64,000 nucleotides of DNA. It comes from Stenotrophomonas indicatrix (GTDB lineage: Bacteria; Pseudomonadota; Gammaproteobacteria; Xanthomonadales; Xanthomonadaceae). The first letter of the stretch is position 1. Each line of letters opens with the position of its first letter. Below the pieces are notes generated by a model that searched no databases, was not told where the DNA came from, and worked only from the letters and a program-made list of their open reading frames with translations. A program made the position numbers and the translations under genes. The DNA lies in NCBI GenBank assembly GCA_041545745.1, contig CP168152.1, positions 1,176,001 through 1,240,000 of the forward strand, read 5' to 3'. Below, one piece after another: positions 25,448 through 33,857 of this stretch.

Positions 25448-26692
25448 ATGCCCTCGACTGCCCTGATCCAGAACGACATCGTCGTCTTCGGCCTGATCGC
25501 CGCCACTCTTGGCGCCGTGTTCTGGACCGCCTCGCGCGAGCAGGGCCTGTGGAAGCGCGTCTATACCTTCGTGCCGGCGCTGCTGCTGTGTTATCTGCTG
25601 CCGGGCATCTACAACACGTTCGGCCTGATCGACGGGCAGAACACCAGGCTGTACAACCCCATCGCGCGTGACATCCTGCTGCCGGCGGCGCTGATCCTGC
25701 TGACCCTGGCGGTGGACATCAAGGGCATCCTGCGGCTGGGGCCGAAGCTGGTGCTGATGTACCTGGGGGCCTCGGCCAGCATCATGCTGGGTGCGGTGGT
25801 GGCGTTCCTGGTGATGCGTGCGATCCATCCCGATACCGTCGCCGGCGACACCTGGGCCGGCATGGCGGCACTGGCCGGCAGCTGGATCGGCGGCGGTGCC
25901 AACATGCTGGCCATGCGCGAAGTGTTCGATGTCAACGCGACCACCTTCGGCCAGTTCGCGGTGGTCGATGTGGGGGTTGGCTACGTGTGGATGGCGGCGT
26001 TGATCTTCCTGGCCGGGCGCGCGGCGAAGATCGATGCACGCAGCGGTGCCGATACCTCCGCCATCGACGAGCTGAAGGAGCGCATCGCACGCTTCCAGGC
26101 CGAGCACGAGCGTATTCCCAGCCTGACCGACCTGATGCTGATCGTGGCCGTGGCCTTCGGTGGCGTCGGTCTTGCCCACGCCATCGGCGCGCCGCTGGCG
26201 GCCTGGTTCAAGGTCAATGTCAGCTGGGCATCGCAGTTCAGCCTGGACGCGCCGTTCGTGTGGGTGGTGGTGCTGTCGACCACGCTCGGCCTGGGCCTGA
26301 GCTTCACCCGTGCACGTACGCTGGAGGGCGCGGGCGCCTCGCGCCTGGGTTCGCTGCTGCTGTACTTCCTGATCGCCTGCATCGGCATGCAGATGGATCT
26401 GCTTGCGTTGCTGGACCGCCCGTGGCTGTTCCTGCTCGGCCTCATCTGGATCAGCGTGCACATCGTGCTGCTGTGGTGCCTGGGCAAGCTGCTGAAGGTG
26501 CCGTTCTTCTACTTCGCCATCGGTTCGCAGTCGAACATCGGTGGCCCGGCCTCGGCGCCGGTGGTGGCCGCCGCGTTCCATCCGGCGCTGGCGCCGGTGG
26601 GCGTGCTGCTGGGCACGATGGGGTATGCCACCGGCACCTATCTGGCGTATGTGGTCGGCATCACCCTGCGCGCGCTGGCAGGGCAGGGCTGA
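25448..26692 (+). CDS. DUF819-family membrane protein
   Basis: 414 aa and about ten to eleven membrane spans. Recognisable family blocks include LLLCYLLPGIYNTFGLI (about residues 44-60), MAALAGSWIGGGANMLAMRE (about 139-158) and GSQSNIGGPASAPVVAAAFH near 359. The internal G-S-W-I-G-G-G-A-N and S-N-I-G-G-P repeats look like the paired substrate-site loops of carriers, so a transport role is plausible, but the substrate is unknown. It is flanked on both sides by the same palindromic repeat family. Confidence 0.8.
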   Translation: MPSTALIQNDIVVFGLIAATLGAVFWTASREQGLWKRVYTFVPALLLCYLLPGIYNTFGLIDGQNTRLYNPIARDILLPAALILLTLAVDIKGILRLGPKLVLMYLGASASIMLGAVVAFLVMRAIHPDTVAGDTWAGMAALAGSWIGGGANMLAMREVFDVNATTFGQFAVVDVGVGYVWMAALIFLAGRAAKIDARSGADTSAIDELKERIARFQAEHERIPSLTDLMLIVAVAFGGVGLAHAIGAPLAAWFKVNVSWASQFSLDAPFVWVVVLSTTLGLGLSFTRARTLEGAGASRLGSLLLYFLIACIGMQMDLLALLDRPWLFLLGLIWISVHIVLLWCLGKLLKVPFFYFAIGSQSNIGGPASAPVVAAAFHPALAPVGVLLGTMGYATGTYLAYVVGITLRALAGQG

Positions 26693-26713
26693 TCATTCAA
26701 CGGTCGGGGCGAT

Positions 26714-26754
26714 GGGGTCAGATCCCTTTTGCTGTGCAAAAGGGATCTGACCCC
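26714..26754. repeat. GGGGTCAGATCCC palindrome (symmetric form)
   Basis: Both arms read GGGGTCAGATCCCTTTT on their own strand, so this copy is a nearly perfect inverted repeat with a GCTGTGC-type loop. It lies between the convergent DUF819 gene and HExxH-protein gene and probably ends both transcripts. Confidence 0.8.
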
Positions 26755-26767
26755 GGTTCACGGGGGA

Positions 26768-27247
26768 TCACGCCACCGGCAACCCGCGTTCGATCAACCA
26801 CGCTTTCGCGTCTTCCGCGTCCTGCTCGAACCACGCCTTCGTCGACCCCAAGCGATACGTGTACCCCCACGCATCCATGTCGGCCATCAGCCGCTCGCTG
26901 CCGACACCGGGCAGGTGTCCGGCCAGCACGATCTGCAGGTAGCAGGTGGCATCTTCTTCGGGCACCGAATCGGTGGCGTCGGTATGCACCTGCGCGCGCC
27001 GCTCCGGCGGCAGCACGATCAGGTGGCAGGCCTCGTGCAGCATCGAATGCACCGGCGTGTCATCGCGCACGTACACGTCGCTGGCGATGATGCCGGCCTC
27101 GGGCTCGCCCCAATAACTGCCCGGGATCGGCTCGCCGGCCGCAACGCGGTGCAGGCGCAGCTCATGTGCCGCGAGCAGGCGCTGGGCATCGGCGAAGGCG
27201 ATGTCGCCGACGCGGGTAACGTTCGGTTCGGGCGTGGTATCAGTCAT
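26768..27247 (-). CDS. Conserved protein with HExxH zinc-peptidase-like motif
   Basis: 159 aa, no signal peptide. SMLHEACHLIVLPPE places HExxH at residues 71-75 within a hydrophobic stretch, and 22 residues later EEDATCYLQ supplies an ExxA (E97) pattern. The two together resemble the zinc-binding helices of small gluzincin-like peptidases. It lies 45 bases after minE on the same strand and so may share the min transcript. The family name is not known to me and activity is unproven; it could also be a degenerate or non-catalytic fold. Confidence 0.65.
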   Translation of the reverse strand: MTDTTPEPNVTRVGDIAFADAQRLLAAHELRLHRVAAGEPIPGSYWGEPEAGIIASDVYVRDDTPVHSMLHEACHLIVLPPERRAQVHTDATDSVPEEDATCYLQIVLAGHLPGVGSERLMADMDAWGYTYRLGSTKAWFEQDAEDAKAWLIERGLPVA

Positions 27248-27292
27248 GCGGGTCAGGCAGCCCCGCCCATGCAGGCACGGGCGGGGCAGGGG

Positions 27293-27553
27293 TCAGGGTT
27301 TGTCCGGGCCTTCAGGCAGCGCCACGGAGATGTCCAGCACGTCGTGCTGGCCATCCTTGACCAGGTCTACCTTCACTGCATCGACGTCGATGTTCACGTA
27401 CTTCTTGATCACTTCCAGCAGCTCGCGCTGCAGTAGTGGCAGGTAGTCGGGACCGCCACGGTGGCTGCGCTCCTGCGCGATGATGATCTGCAGGCGGTTC
27501 TTGGCGGTTTCGGCGGTGGTCTTCTTCGCTTTGAGGAAATCAAACAGGCCCAT
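27293..27553 (-). CDS. minE: Cell division topological specificity factor MinE
   Basis: 86 aa. The N-terminal amphipathic membrane-contacting helix ([11 protein letters not shown]) and the MinD-contact segment [15 protein letters not shown] (about residues 16-30) are present, followed by the dimerisation domain [20 protein letters not shown]. MinE drives MinD ATP hydrolysis and pole-to-pole oscillation so that division occurs at mid-cell. Two bases separate it from minD, which supports translational coupling in the min operon. Confidence 0.96.
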   Translation of the reverse strand: MGLFDFLKAKKTTAETAKNRLQIIIAQERSHRGGPDYLPLLQRELLEVIKKYVNIDVDAVKVDLVKDGQHDVLDISVALPEGPDKP

Positions 27554-27555
27554 GC

Positions 27556-28365
27556 TTACCCTCCGAACAGCTTGCTGAAGAAGCCCTTCTTCTCGACGTT
27601 GGTGAAGCGCATCGGGCGTTCTTCACCGAGGATGCGCGCGACGGCGTCGTCATAGGCCTGGCCGGCAGCGGACTCGCCGTCCAGGATGACCGGCTCGCCC
27701 TTGTTGGAGGCATTGAGCACGTCGCCCGATTCGGGGATCACGCCGATCGCCTTCAGGCCAAGGACCTCCTCGACGTCGGCGATGCTGAGCATCTCGCCGC
27801 TTTCCACGCGCACCGGGGTGTAGCGGGTCAGCAGCAGGAAGGCCGGCACGTCCTGGCCGGATTCGGCCTTGTGGGTCTTCGAATCGAGCAGGCCGATGAT
27901 GCGGTCCGAGTCGCGTACCGAAGAAACTTCCGGGTTCACCACCACCACTGCGCGGTCGGCGAAGTACATCGCCAGGAAGGCGCCTTTCTCGATGCCTGCC
28001 GGGGAGTCGCAGATGATGTACTCGAAGCCGTCGGCGGCCAGGTCCTTCAGGACCTTGCCTACGCCTTCCTGGGTCAGCGCATCCTTGTCGCGGGTCTGCG
28101 AGGCAGCCAGCACGAACAGGTTGTCGAAGCGCTTGTCCTTGATCAGGGCCTGCTTGAGGGTGGCTTCGCCGTGCACGACATTGACGAAGTCGTACACCAC
28201 GCGGCGTTCGCAACCCATGATCAGGTCGAGGTTGCGCAGGCCGACGTCGAAGTCGATCACCGCCACCTTCTTGCCACGCTTTGCCAGGCCGCAGGCAAGG
28301 CTGGCGCTGGAAGTGGTCTTGCCGACGCCGCCTTTGCCGGAGGTGACTACGATGATTTCAGCCAA
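27556..28365 (-). CDS. minD: Septum site-determining ATPase MinD
   Basis: 269-aa ParA/MinD ATPase. The deviant Walker A motif [12 protein letters not shown] holds Lys11 and Lys16. Further hallmarks are [10 protein letters not shown] (about residues 38-47), [11 protein letters not shown] (about 119-129) and the C-terminal amphipathic membrane-targeting helix [11 protein letters not shown]. MinD carries MinC to the membrane and is released by MinE. It stands between minC (36-base gap) and minE (2-base gap). Confidence 0.97.
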   Translation of the reverse strand: MAEIIVVTSGKGGVGKTTSSASLACGLAKRGKKVAVIDFDVGLRNLDLIMGCERRVVYDFVNVVHGEATLKQALIKDKRFDNLFVLAASQTRDKDALTQEGVGKVLKDLAADGFEYIICDSPAGIEKGAFLAMYFADRAVVVVNPEVSSVRDSDRIIGLLDSKTHKAESGQDVPAFLLLTRYTPVRVESGEMLSIADVEEVLGLKAIGVIPESGDVLNASNKGEPVILDGESAAGQAYDDAVARILGEERPMRFTNVEKKGFFSKLFGG

Positions 28366-28401
28366 AGGACTTCTCCTGATGATTCTGTTTGAGGTGCTGC
28401 G

Positions 28402-29208
28402 TCAGTCCAGCGCAGCGATCTTGATCTGGTCCTGTTCCAGCCACACCTGCACGGCCTTGCCGCGCAGGGTTTCCGGGACATCGTCCAGCACCTTGTAATG
28501 GCCTGCAATGGCGACCAGTTCCGCATGGAAATCACGGCAGAAAATGCGTGCCGCGGTGTTGCCCTGGGCCCCTGCCAGCGCACGGCCGCGCAGGGTTCCG
28601 TAGATATGGATGCTGCCATCGGCGATGACCTCGGCGCCGGCGCCGACGGTGGCCATCACGGTCAGGTCGCAGTTTTCCGCATACAGCTGCTGGCCCGAAC
28701 GCACGTTACCCAACTGCATGCGGCCCGGCTGTGGCGCGGCGGCATCGGCGGCCTTGCCCATCGGCGTGGCCGGAGCCGGTGCGGAAGCGGCCTTCGCCTC
28801 GGCACGCGCGGCACGGCGCGGTTCCGGTGCTGGTGCCGGCGGCGGCGGGGCAGGCTCTGCTTCGGCGCGCTCGTACTGGGCACGGAACTTGGCCAGCAGT
28901 GGCAGGCCAAGCTGCTGCGAGAGCAGGTCGACCGCGCTGGTGCCATAGGCCAGTGCCACCGGCAATACGCCGGCACCGCGCAGGCCATCCACCAGCGCCT
29001 GCGCCGTCGCCACATCGGGCACTTGGCTGAGGCCGCCGAAGTCCAGGATCACCGCCGCCCGGCCGAACAGCTTCGGCGCACGGCTCACCCGTTCCTGCAT
29101 TTCCTGCACGAGGCGTTCAACATCGAGGGTGCGGATGCGCAGGTTGGCGATGCCCACCTGGCCGATCTTCAGTTCACCGGCCTGTTCGTAATCGAAATTC
29201 ACCGCCAC
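28402..29208 (-). CDS. minC: Septum formation inhibitor MinC
   Basis: 268 aa. The N-terminal domain (about residues 1-105) inhibits FtsZ; a long Ala/Pro-rich linker (about 120-165) precedes the C-terminal beta-helix that binds MinD, with GRMQLGNVRSGQQLYAENCD and the GAEVIADGSIHIYGTLRGRA block. A GTG at 29208 is chosen: GGGGA lies seven bases upstream and the protein then opens VAVNFDYEQAGELKIGQVG, where family similarity begins. The longer frame from 29265 would overlap the upstream GNAT gene. The start lies only two bases past the GNAT stop codon. Confidence 0.94.
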   Translation of the reverse strand: MAVNFDYEQAGELKIGQVGIANLRIRTLDVERLVQEMQERVSRAPKLFGRAAVILDFGGLSQVPDVATAQALVDGLRGAGVLPVALAYGTSAVDLLSQQLGLPLLAKFRAQYERAEAEPAPPPPAPAPEPRRAARAEAKAASAPAPATPMGKAADAAAPQPGRMQLGNVRSGQQLYAENCDLTVMATVGAGAEVIADGSIHIYGTLRGRALAGAQGNTAARIFCRDFHAELVAIAGHYKVLDDVPETLRGKAVQVWLEQDQIKIAALD

Positions 29209-29210
29209 GC

Positions 29211-29807
29211 TCAGGTCCCCGTCGACCGCTGTGCCTGCGCCGGCAGCTGCCGGTCGCGTGCCCACGCCACATCAGGCAGCTTGCCGCCATAGGTTTCGTT
29301 CACCCACGGGAAGCTGCACAGTTCCTTGGCCAGCATGCTGGCCCGCACGTCCACCTGCGGCATGGTGTTCTGGCCCAGCTCGCGGAAGCCGAAGCTGCCG
29401 TGGAAGAGCAGGGCGGCATCGGCACCGTGGTCCAGGAACACCTCGCAGGTCATCTGCGGGTAGCGCAGCTCGGCGAAGCTCTGTGCGTCGGCATAGAACG
29501 CACGGCCGACGCCACCACCGCGACGGCGGCTGGCGACCACGATGCGGTCGATATAGAAGAAGGGGGAGTTCAGCTGTTGCTTGAACCAGGCGAAATTGCT
29601 GCTGTCGTGCTGGCTGTCGCTGCCGAAGCCGATCAAAAAGCCGGCCAGGTTGCCGTCGCGCTCGGCGACGCGGAAATATTCAGCGGTTGCGTAGAACAGG
29701 CGCAGGCGCTCGGCATCCAGGGGAAGGATGGCCAGGCCAGCATTGTTGTTCAAAGCCAGGACGGAATCGAGCTCGTGCTCGCGCACGTCGCGGATGACAA
29801 TCGACAT
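29211..29807 (-). CDS. GNAT-family acetyltransferase at the head of the min operon
   Basis: 198 aa, acetyl-CoA-dependent fold: FFYIDRIVVASRRRGGGVGR (about residues 82-101) carries the R-x-x-G-x-G acetyl-CoA loop, followed by EVFLDHGADAALLFHGSFGF. The substrate is unknown. The ATG at 29807 (MSIVIRDVREHELD) marks where the domain begins. Its TGA lies two bases before the minC GTG, so the two are probably translationally coupled and this protein is made together with MinCDE. Whether it modifies a division protein is untested. Confidence 0.85.
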   Translation of the reverse strand: MSIVIRDVREHELDSVLALNNNAGLAILPLDAERLRLFYATAEYFRVAERDGNLAGFLIGFGSDSQHDSSNFAWFKQQLNSPFFYIDRIVVASRRRGGGVGRAFYADAQSFAELRYPQMTCEVFLDHGADAALLFHGSFGFRELGQNTMPQVDVRASMLAKELCSFPWVNETYGGKLPDVAWARDRQLPAQAQRSTGT

Positions 29808-29957
29808 TGTGACTCCGTGGGGTAACGCGGTTGGTCCCATGTACGGACCCTGCGCATGATTATTGCATGCCCGGGGTGGGCTGCGGCATGAACAGGGGGC
29901 CGCGCCGAACATGACTTTATGCCCTTGGGCCCTGACGCGCACAGGCTACGATGGGCC

Positions 29958-31163
29958 ATGCTGGCCCGACTCAACCACAATGCGATGCTGCGCTACTCCG
30001 GGTTGTTCACCTGGGGCACCGTCGGCCTTTGGCTTGCGATCTACCTGATCGATCCGGTGTCGCTGACACTGGAGAGCCTGGACGGCGAGGCCGGCTTCCG
30101 GATCATTCCCTGGGCCTCGGCCTACCTGGCCTTCGGCTTCGTGTACTGGGTGCTGACCCGCTCGTTGGGCGAAAGCCGGCCCGGCTTCTTCGACCATGCC
30201 GCGCTGATCCTGCTGACGGCCTGCGCGATCGGCGTGAGCTATTTCTCCGGCACCGCGCTGGGCAGCATCCTGCTGATGGTGGTGGCTGGCCTGCTGCCTT
30301 GGCTGCTGGGCCCGCGCATCGGCGTGGTGTGGCTGGTGGCCAGCAACCTGGCCGTGCTGCCGGTCTACATCCAGCCTCTGGGCTTCCCGCCGGTCATCGC
30401 CGTGCTGCAGGCCGTCGGTTACATGGGCTTCTCCAGCTTCGTGTTCGTGATCGCGCTGGTGGCCCGCCGCCAGGCCGAGGCACGCGAGGAGCAGCGCCGG
30501 CTGAATGCCGAGCTGCGCGCTACCCGTGCGCTGTTGGCCGAAAGCGCCCGGGTGAACGAGCGCACCCGCATTTCGCGTGAACTGCACGACCTGCTGGGCC
30601 ACCAACTGACCGCGCTGACCCTGAACCTGGAGGTGGCCGGCCATCTGGCCGAGGGCCAGGCGCTGGAGCACGTGAAGCGCTCACATGCCTTGGCCAAACT
30701 GTTGTTGGGCAACGTACGCGAGGTGGTCAGCCAGCTGCGCGAGACCGGTGCCATCGACCTGGCCGCTGCCCTGCGTCCGCTGACCGAGCACGTGCCTTCT
30801 TTGGACATCCAGTTGGAGATCGAGGAGCCGCTGAACGTGGAAGACCCGCAGCGGGCCCACGTGCTGCTGCGCTGCACCCAGGAGATCATCACCAACACGG
30901 TGCGCCACGCCGGCGCCCGCCACCTGTGGTTGCGGGTGTACCGTGAGGTTCCGGACCAGGTCGTGGTGGAAGCCCGCGACGACGGTGTCGGGGCGGAAAC
31001 TGTCAATGTGGGCAATGGTTTGCGCGGCATGCGTGAACGCCTGCAACAATGTGGAGGCCAGCTGCAGGTGGAGACCCGCCCCGGCGAAGGCTTCCGGCTG
31101 CGGGCGACGGTACCGGCAACGGTGCTGGCGGCCCTTACCCAGGTTCCTGAAGGAGTGCGTTGA
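29958..31163 (+). CDS. Sensor histidine kinase, DesK/NarX-like (HisKA_3)
   Basis: 401 aa. The N-terminal half has about five to six membrane spans (residues 15-170) with no large extracellular domain, as in DesK-type sensors of membrane state. A coiled linker (170-200) leads to the dimerisation helix ISRELHDLLGHQLTALTLNL with phospho-acceptor His210, then a HATPase_c domain with NTVRHAGA (N-box), ARDDGVG and GNGLRGMRERL. The TGA overlaps the ATG of the response regulator by one base, so they form a pair. The signal is not known; the membrane-only sensor suggests lipid order or temperature, by analogy. Confidence 0.9.
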   Translation: MLARLNHNAMLRYSGLFTWGTVGLWLAIYLIDPVSLTLESLDGEAGFRIIPWASAYLAFGFVYWVLTRSLGESRPGFFDHAALILLTACAIGVSYFSGTALGSILLMVVAGLLPWLLGPRIGVVWLVASNLAVLPVYIQPLGFPPVIAVLQAVGYMGFSSFVFVIALVARRQAEAREEQRRLNAELRATRALLAESARVNERTRISRELHDLLGHQLTALTLNLEVAGHLAEGQALEHVKRSHALAKLLLGNVREVVSQLRETGAIDLAAALRPLTEHVPSLDIQLEIEEPLNVEDPQRAHVLLRCTQEIITNTVRHAGARHLWLRVYREVPDQVVVEARDDGVGAETVNVGNGLRGMRERLQQCGGQLQVETRPGEGFRLRATVPATVLAALTQVPEGVR

Positions 31164-31804
31164 TGATTCGCGTCTGCCTGGTCGACGACCAAACCCTGGT
31201 GCGGCAGGGGATCCGCTCGCTGCTGGCGCTTGACGACGGCATCGAAGTGGTGGCCGAGGCCGCTGATGGCCGCCAAGCGGTCGAGCTGATCCCGCAGATC
31301 CGTCCGGACGTGGTCCTGATGGACATGCGCATGCCGGTGATGTCGGGGCTGGAGGCGCTGCAGGTGCTGTCACGGCAGGAACAGCTGCCGCCGACCATCA
31401 TCCTGACCACCTTCGACGATGACCAGCTGGTGCTGGCCGGGCTCAAGGCCGGCGCCAAGGGCTACCTGCTCAAGGATGTGACCCTGGCGCAGCTGGTCGG
31501 GGCGATCCGCACGGTGGCCGATGGCGGTTCGCTGGTGCAGCCGGCGGTGACCCAGCGCCTGCTGTCCGGGCTGGAGCACATGCGCAACGACTTCGTCAGC
31601 CTGGACCGCCCCGACCCGCTGACCGACCGTGAAACCGAGATCCTGCGGCTGATGGCCAGTGGTTTCTCCAACAAGGAGATCGCCAATTCGCTGGGGGTCG
31701 CCGAGGGCACGATCAAGAACCATGTGTCCAACATCCTCTCCAAACTGGGCGTGCGCGACCGTACGCGTGCGGTATTGAAAGCGTTTGAACTCCAGTTGGT
31801 GTGA
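31163..31804 (+). CDS. NarL/DesR-family response regulator
   Basis: 213 aa. Receiver domain residues 1-120, with the acidic pair DD (8-9), phospho-acceptor Asp54 in VVLMDMRMP, and Thr/Lys in the expected places (TTFDDDQ, GYLLKDV). The C-terminal LuxR-type HTH (about 145-207) reads LTDRETEILRLMASGFSNKE and GTIKNHVSNILSKLGVRDRT. AAGGAG lies before the ATG, which overlaps the kinase stop codon. It presumably binds DNA after phosphorylation by the upstream kinase; the target promoter is not evident here. Confidence 0.93.
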   Translation: MIRVCLVDDQTLVRQGIRSLLALDDGIEVVAEAADGRQAVELIPQIRPDVVLMDMRMPVMSGLEALQVLSRQEQLPPTIILTTFDDDQLVLAGLKAGAKGYLLKDVTLAQLVGAIRTVADGGSLVQPAVTQRLLSGLEHMRNDFVSLDRPDPLTDRETEILRLMASGFSNKEIANSLGVAEGTIKNHVSNILSKLGVRDRTRAVLKAFELQLV

Positions 31805-32049
31805 GGAAAATCCTTTAGCGACAAAGACTTGGCATGCAGCCCGGGCCTGGATTCAGGGTCGCCCCCCAATTGCCCCCTACATGCCGGGTACGCGGATGCG
31901 TTACCCTTCGAATTCTTTGTGCATACAAATGCGCCGCCGGCACGGAAACCGGTGCGCCAATCCCGATAACCAATGCCCGCGAAGCCTGCTAGGATTGGCG
32001 CTTCGCTTCAATCAACCCGGCCGTGGGATCGGCCCCGGAGACTCTCTGA

Positions 32050-33123
32050 ATGACCCGTATTATCGAGTTCCTGATCGCCTTGGGGATCGTGGCTGGCCTG
32101 TTCGTCATCATTGGCGTCTGTCTGCCGGGCGAGCGTCACATCACCGAAAGCATCGAGACCAACCGCAAGATGACGATCGTGTACGACACGGTCAGCAGTC
32201 TGCGCCGCTTCAAGGACTGGAACCCGCTGGTACTGCGCGATCCCGCCGTTGAACTGAAGCTGTCCGGCCCGGCCTCCGGCGTCGGTGCCACTCTCGACTT
32301 CACCTCCAAGGACCTGGGCACCGGTTCCTGGAAGGTGACCGAAGCCGAAGAGAACAAGCGTGTTGTCATCGCCATCGACGACGCCACCAAGGGTCACGAC
32401 AAGGTCAGCACCTTCACCCTGGAGCCGACCGGCAAGGGCGGTCGCAACGTCAAGATCACCCAGGACTACTCGGTGAAGTATGGCTTCGACCTGTTCGGCC
32501 GCTACGCAGGTCTGTATGTCAGCCGCCAGATCGGCGATGACATCAAGATGGGCCTGTCGCGCATGGCGAACATGCTGGCCACCGTGCCGAATGTCGACTA
32601 CCGCACTGCCGAAGCCCCGCTGACCGATCTGGGTATCGTCGATGTCCCGGCCGAGGACCTGCTGGTCGTCACCGCCGGCAACGTCGATCGTGGCCAGGAG
32701 TCCATCAGCAAGTCCATCAAGGACAACCAGGAGTGGATCAAGCGCGTGATCGAGGCCAATGGCCTGGAAGCCGCTGGCCCGCTGCGTATCATCACCACCG
32801 ATTTCGGTGCTGAGAAGTACGCCTTCGACATCGCCCAGCCGGTGAAGAAGAAGGGTGCCGAAGGCGTGCCGGCCGAACAGCTGACCGTCAAGATCGACGG
32901 TGGCGCTCCGGTCAAGTACGTCCGCGTTGCTCCGCACCGCTCGGCGCATGCGGCCTACACCGGCCACATGGCAGGTCTGGACGTTGCCCGCAGCGCCCTG
33001 CGCGCCTGGGCCGTGACCTCGGGCAACGAAGTCATCGACCGCCCGTACGAAACCTGGAAGGATGGCGTGGACAAGTCGTTCACCCCGGAAGCGACGTACG
33101 ACATCTACTGGGCCGTCAAGTAA
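32050..33123 (+). CDS. SRPBCC (polyketide-cyclase-like) plus GyrI-like protein
   Basis: 357 aa. An N-terminal membrane anchor (about residues 5-27, IEFLIALGIVAGLFVIIGV) is followed by a START/SRPBCC-like hydrophobic-ligand domain (about 33-185; RHITESIETNRK, SLRRFKDWNPLV, DFTSKDLGTGSWKV). The second half (about 195-357) looks like a GyrI/AraC-effector-binding domain (DVPAEDLLVVTAGNVDRG and YVRVAPHRSAHAAYTGHM). Function unknown; it may bind a small lipid or drug-like molecule at the membrane. It is monocistronic with a strong terminator at 33158. Confidence 0.8.
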   Translation: MTRIIEFLIALGIVAGLFVIIGVCLPGERHITESIETNRKMTIVYDTVSSLRRFKDWNPLVLRDPAVELKLSGPASGVGATLDFTSKDLGTGSWKVTEAEENKRVVIAIDDATKGHDKVSTFTLEPTGKGGRNVKITQDYSVKYGFDLFGRYAGLYVSRQIGDDIKMGLSRMANMLATVPNVDYRTAEAPLTDLGIVDVPAEDLLVVTAGNVDRGQESISKSIKDNQEWIKRVIEANGLEAAGPLRIITTDFGAEKYAFDIAQPVKKKGAEGVPAEQLTVKIDGGAPVKYVRVAPHRSAHAAYTGHMAGLDVARSALRAWAVTSGNEVIDRPYETWKDGVDKSFTPEATYDIYWAVK

Positions 33124-33157
33124 GCCTCGGCTGACCCATGTAGTGTTGGACACGAAA

Positions 33158-33187
33158 ACGCGCCGCTTCCTGCGGCGCGTTTTTTTT
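33158..33187 (+). terminator. Rho-independent terminator after the SRPBCC/GyrI-like gene
   Basis: A 9-bp stem (ACGCGCCGC/GCGGCGCGT, loop TTCCT) runs into eight T residues. Confidence 0.95.
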
Positions 33188-33226
33188 ATCCCGAGCCCGG
33201 TGTCGGGCATTGCGCAAGGAGCTGTC

Positions 33227-33598
33227 ATGTTCAATTCCGAACGACGCGCGCGTAAACCGTCGTTGCTGGCCTGCCTGGGGGCGCTGCTGGCGGCCGCCTC
33301 GATCGGTCTGTCCGCCTATGCCGCGCATGGCGTGTCCGATCCGCTGGCGCAGCAGCACCTGAACATGGCGGCGTTGTACGCCTTTGCCCACGGAGCGGTG
33401 CTGGTCGCCCTCGGCCCGCGCGCGCAGGGCGTGATCGCGCATCTGGCGTTGTACGTGTTGCTGCTGGGCGTGCTGCTGTTCTCTGGCAGCCTGGTGGGCG
33501 GAGCGCTGTGGCAGTGGCCGACGCGACTGGCGCCGGTAGGTGGCACCACGCTGATGGCCGGGTGGGTACTGCTGGGTATCAATGCATTGCGGCGCTAG
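33227..33598 (+). CDS. DUF423 (YgdD-like) membrane protein
   Basis: 123 aa and four membrane spans, matching the small DUF423 family: ASIGLSAYAAHGVSDPLAQQ (about residues 24-43), NMAALYAFAHGAVLVAL, and LLFSGSLVGGALW. Function is unknown in the family. The ATG at 33227 follows AAGGAGC. Confidence 0.88.
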   Translation: MFNSERRARKPSLLACLGALLAAASIGLSAYAAHGVSDPLAQQHLNMAALYAFAHGAVLVALGPRAQGVIAHLALYVLLLGVLLFSGSLVGGALWQWPTRLAPVGGTTLMAGWVLLGINALRR

Positions 33599-33617
33599 CC
33601 GCAACGTCCAAGCACCG

Positions 33618-33640
33618 GTAGCGCCGGGCCACGCCCGGCG
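33618..33640. repeat. GTAGCGCCGGGC-type REP palindrome
   Basis: GTAG plus CGCCGGGCCACGCCCGGCG, a near copy of 5102-5125. It lies in the 259-base gap between the DUF423 gene and the convergent M15 peptidase gene. The rest of that gap shows no convincing coding frame. Confidence 0.7.
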
Positions 33641-33857
33641 TCAAGCGCAGCGACCCGCGTTTGCTTTTGCTCTCTTGTTCCATTCCGTGGTGAACGCACC
33701 CGGAACAATTCCGGGGCGCGGGCGGGGTGAGCTTGCGGGGGTGTAAGCCGCATGGATGCGGCGCCCAAGCCTCCAGGGATGGATTTACGGCGGCCCCCGC
33801 AAGTTCATCCCGCCTGCGGCCATGCGCGGACTGCTCCAGGCCTTCGCCACGAGGGGC

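Noticed and set aside
25073..26581. 502-codon minus-strand ORF opposite the DUF819 gene
   Set aside because: Shadow frame; His/Gln/Arg-rich and crosses two palindromic repeats.
29209..29265. Longer minC start at 29265
   Set aside because: The 19 extra residues overlap the GNAT 3' end and lack similarity to MinC; a ribosome site supports GTG at 29208.
31785..32252. 155-codon ORF after the response regulator
   Set aside because: It overlaps both the 3' end of the regulator and the start of the SRPBCC gene; no ribosome site and composition unlike real genes.
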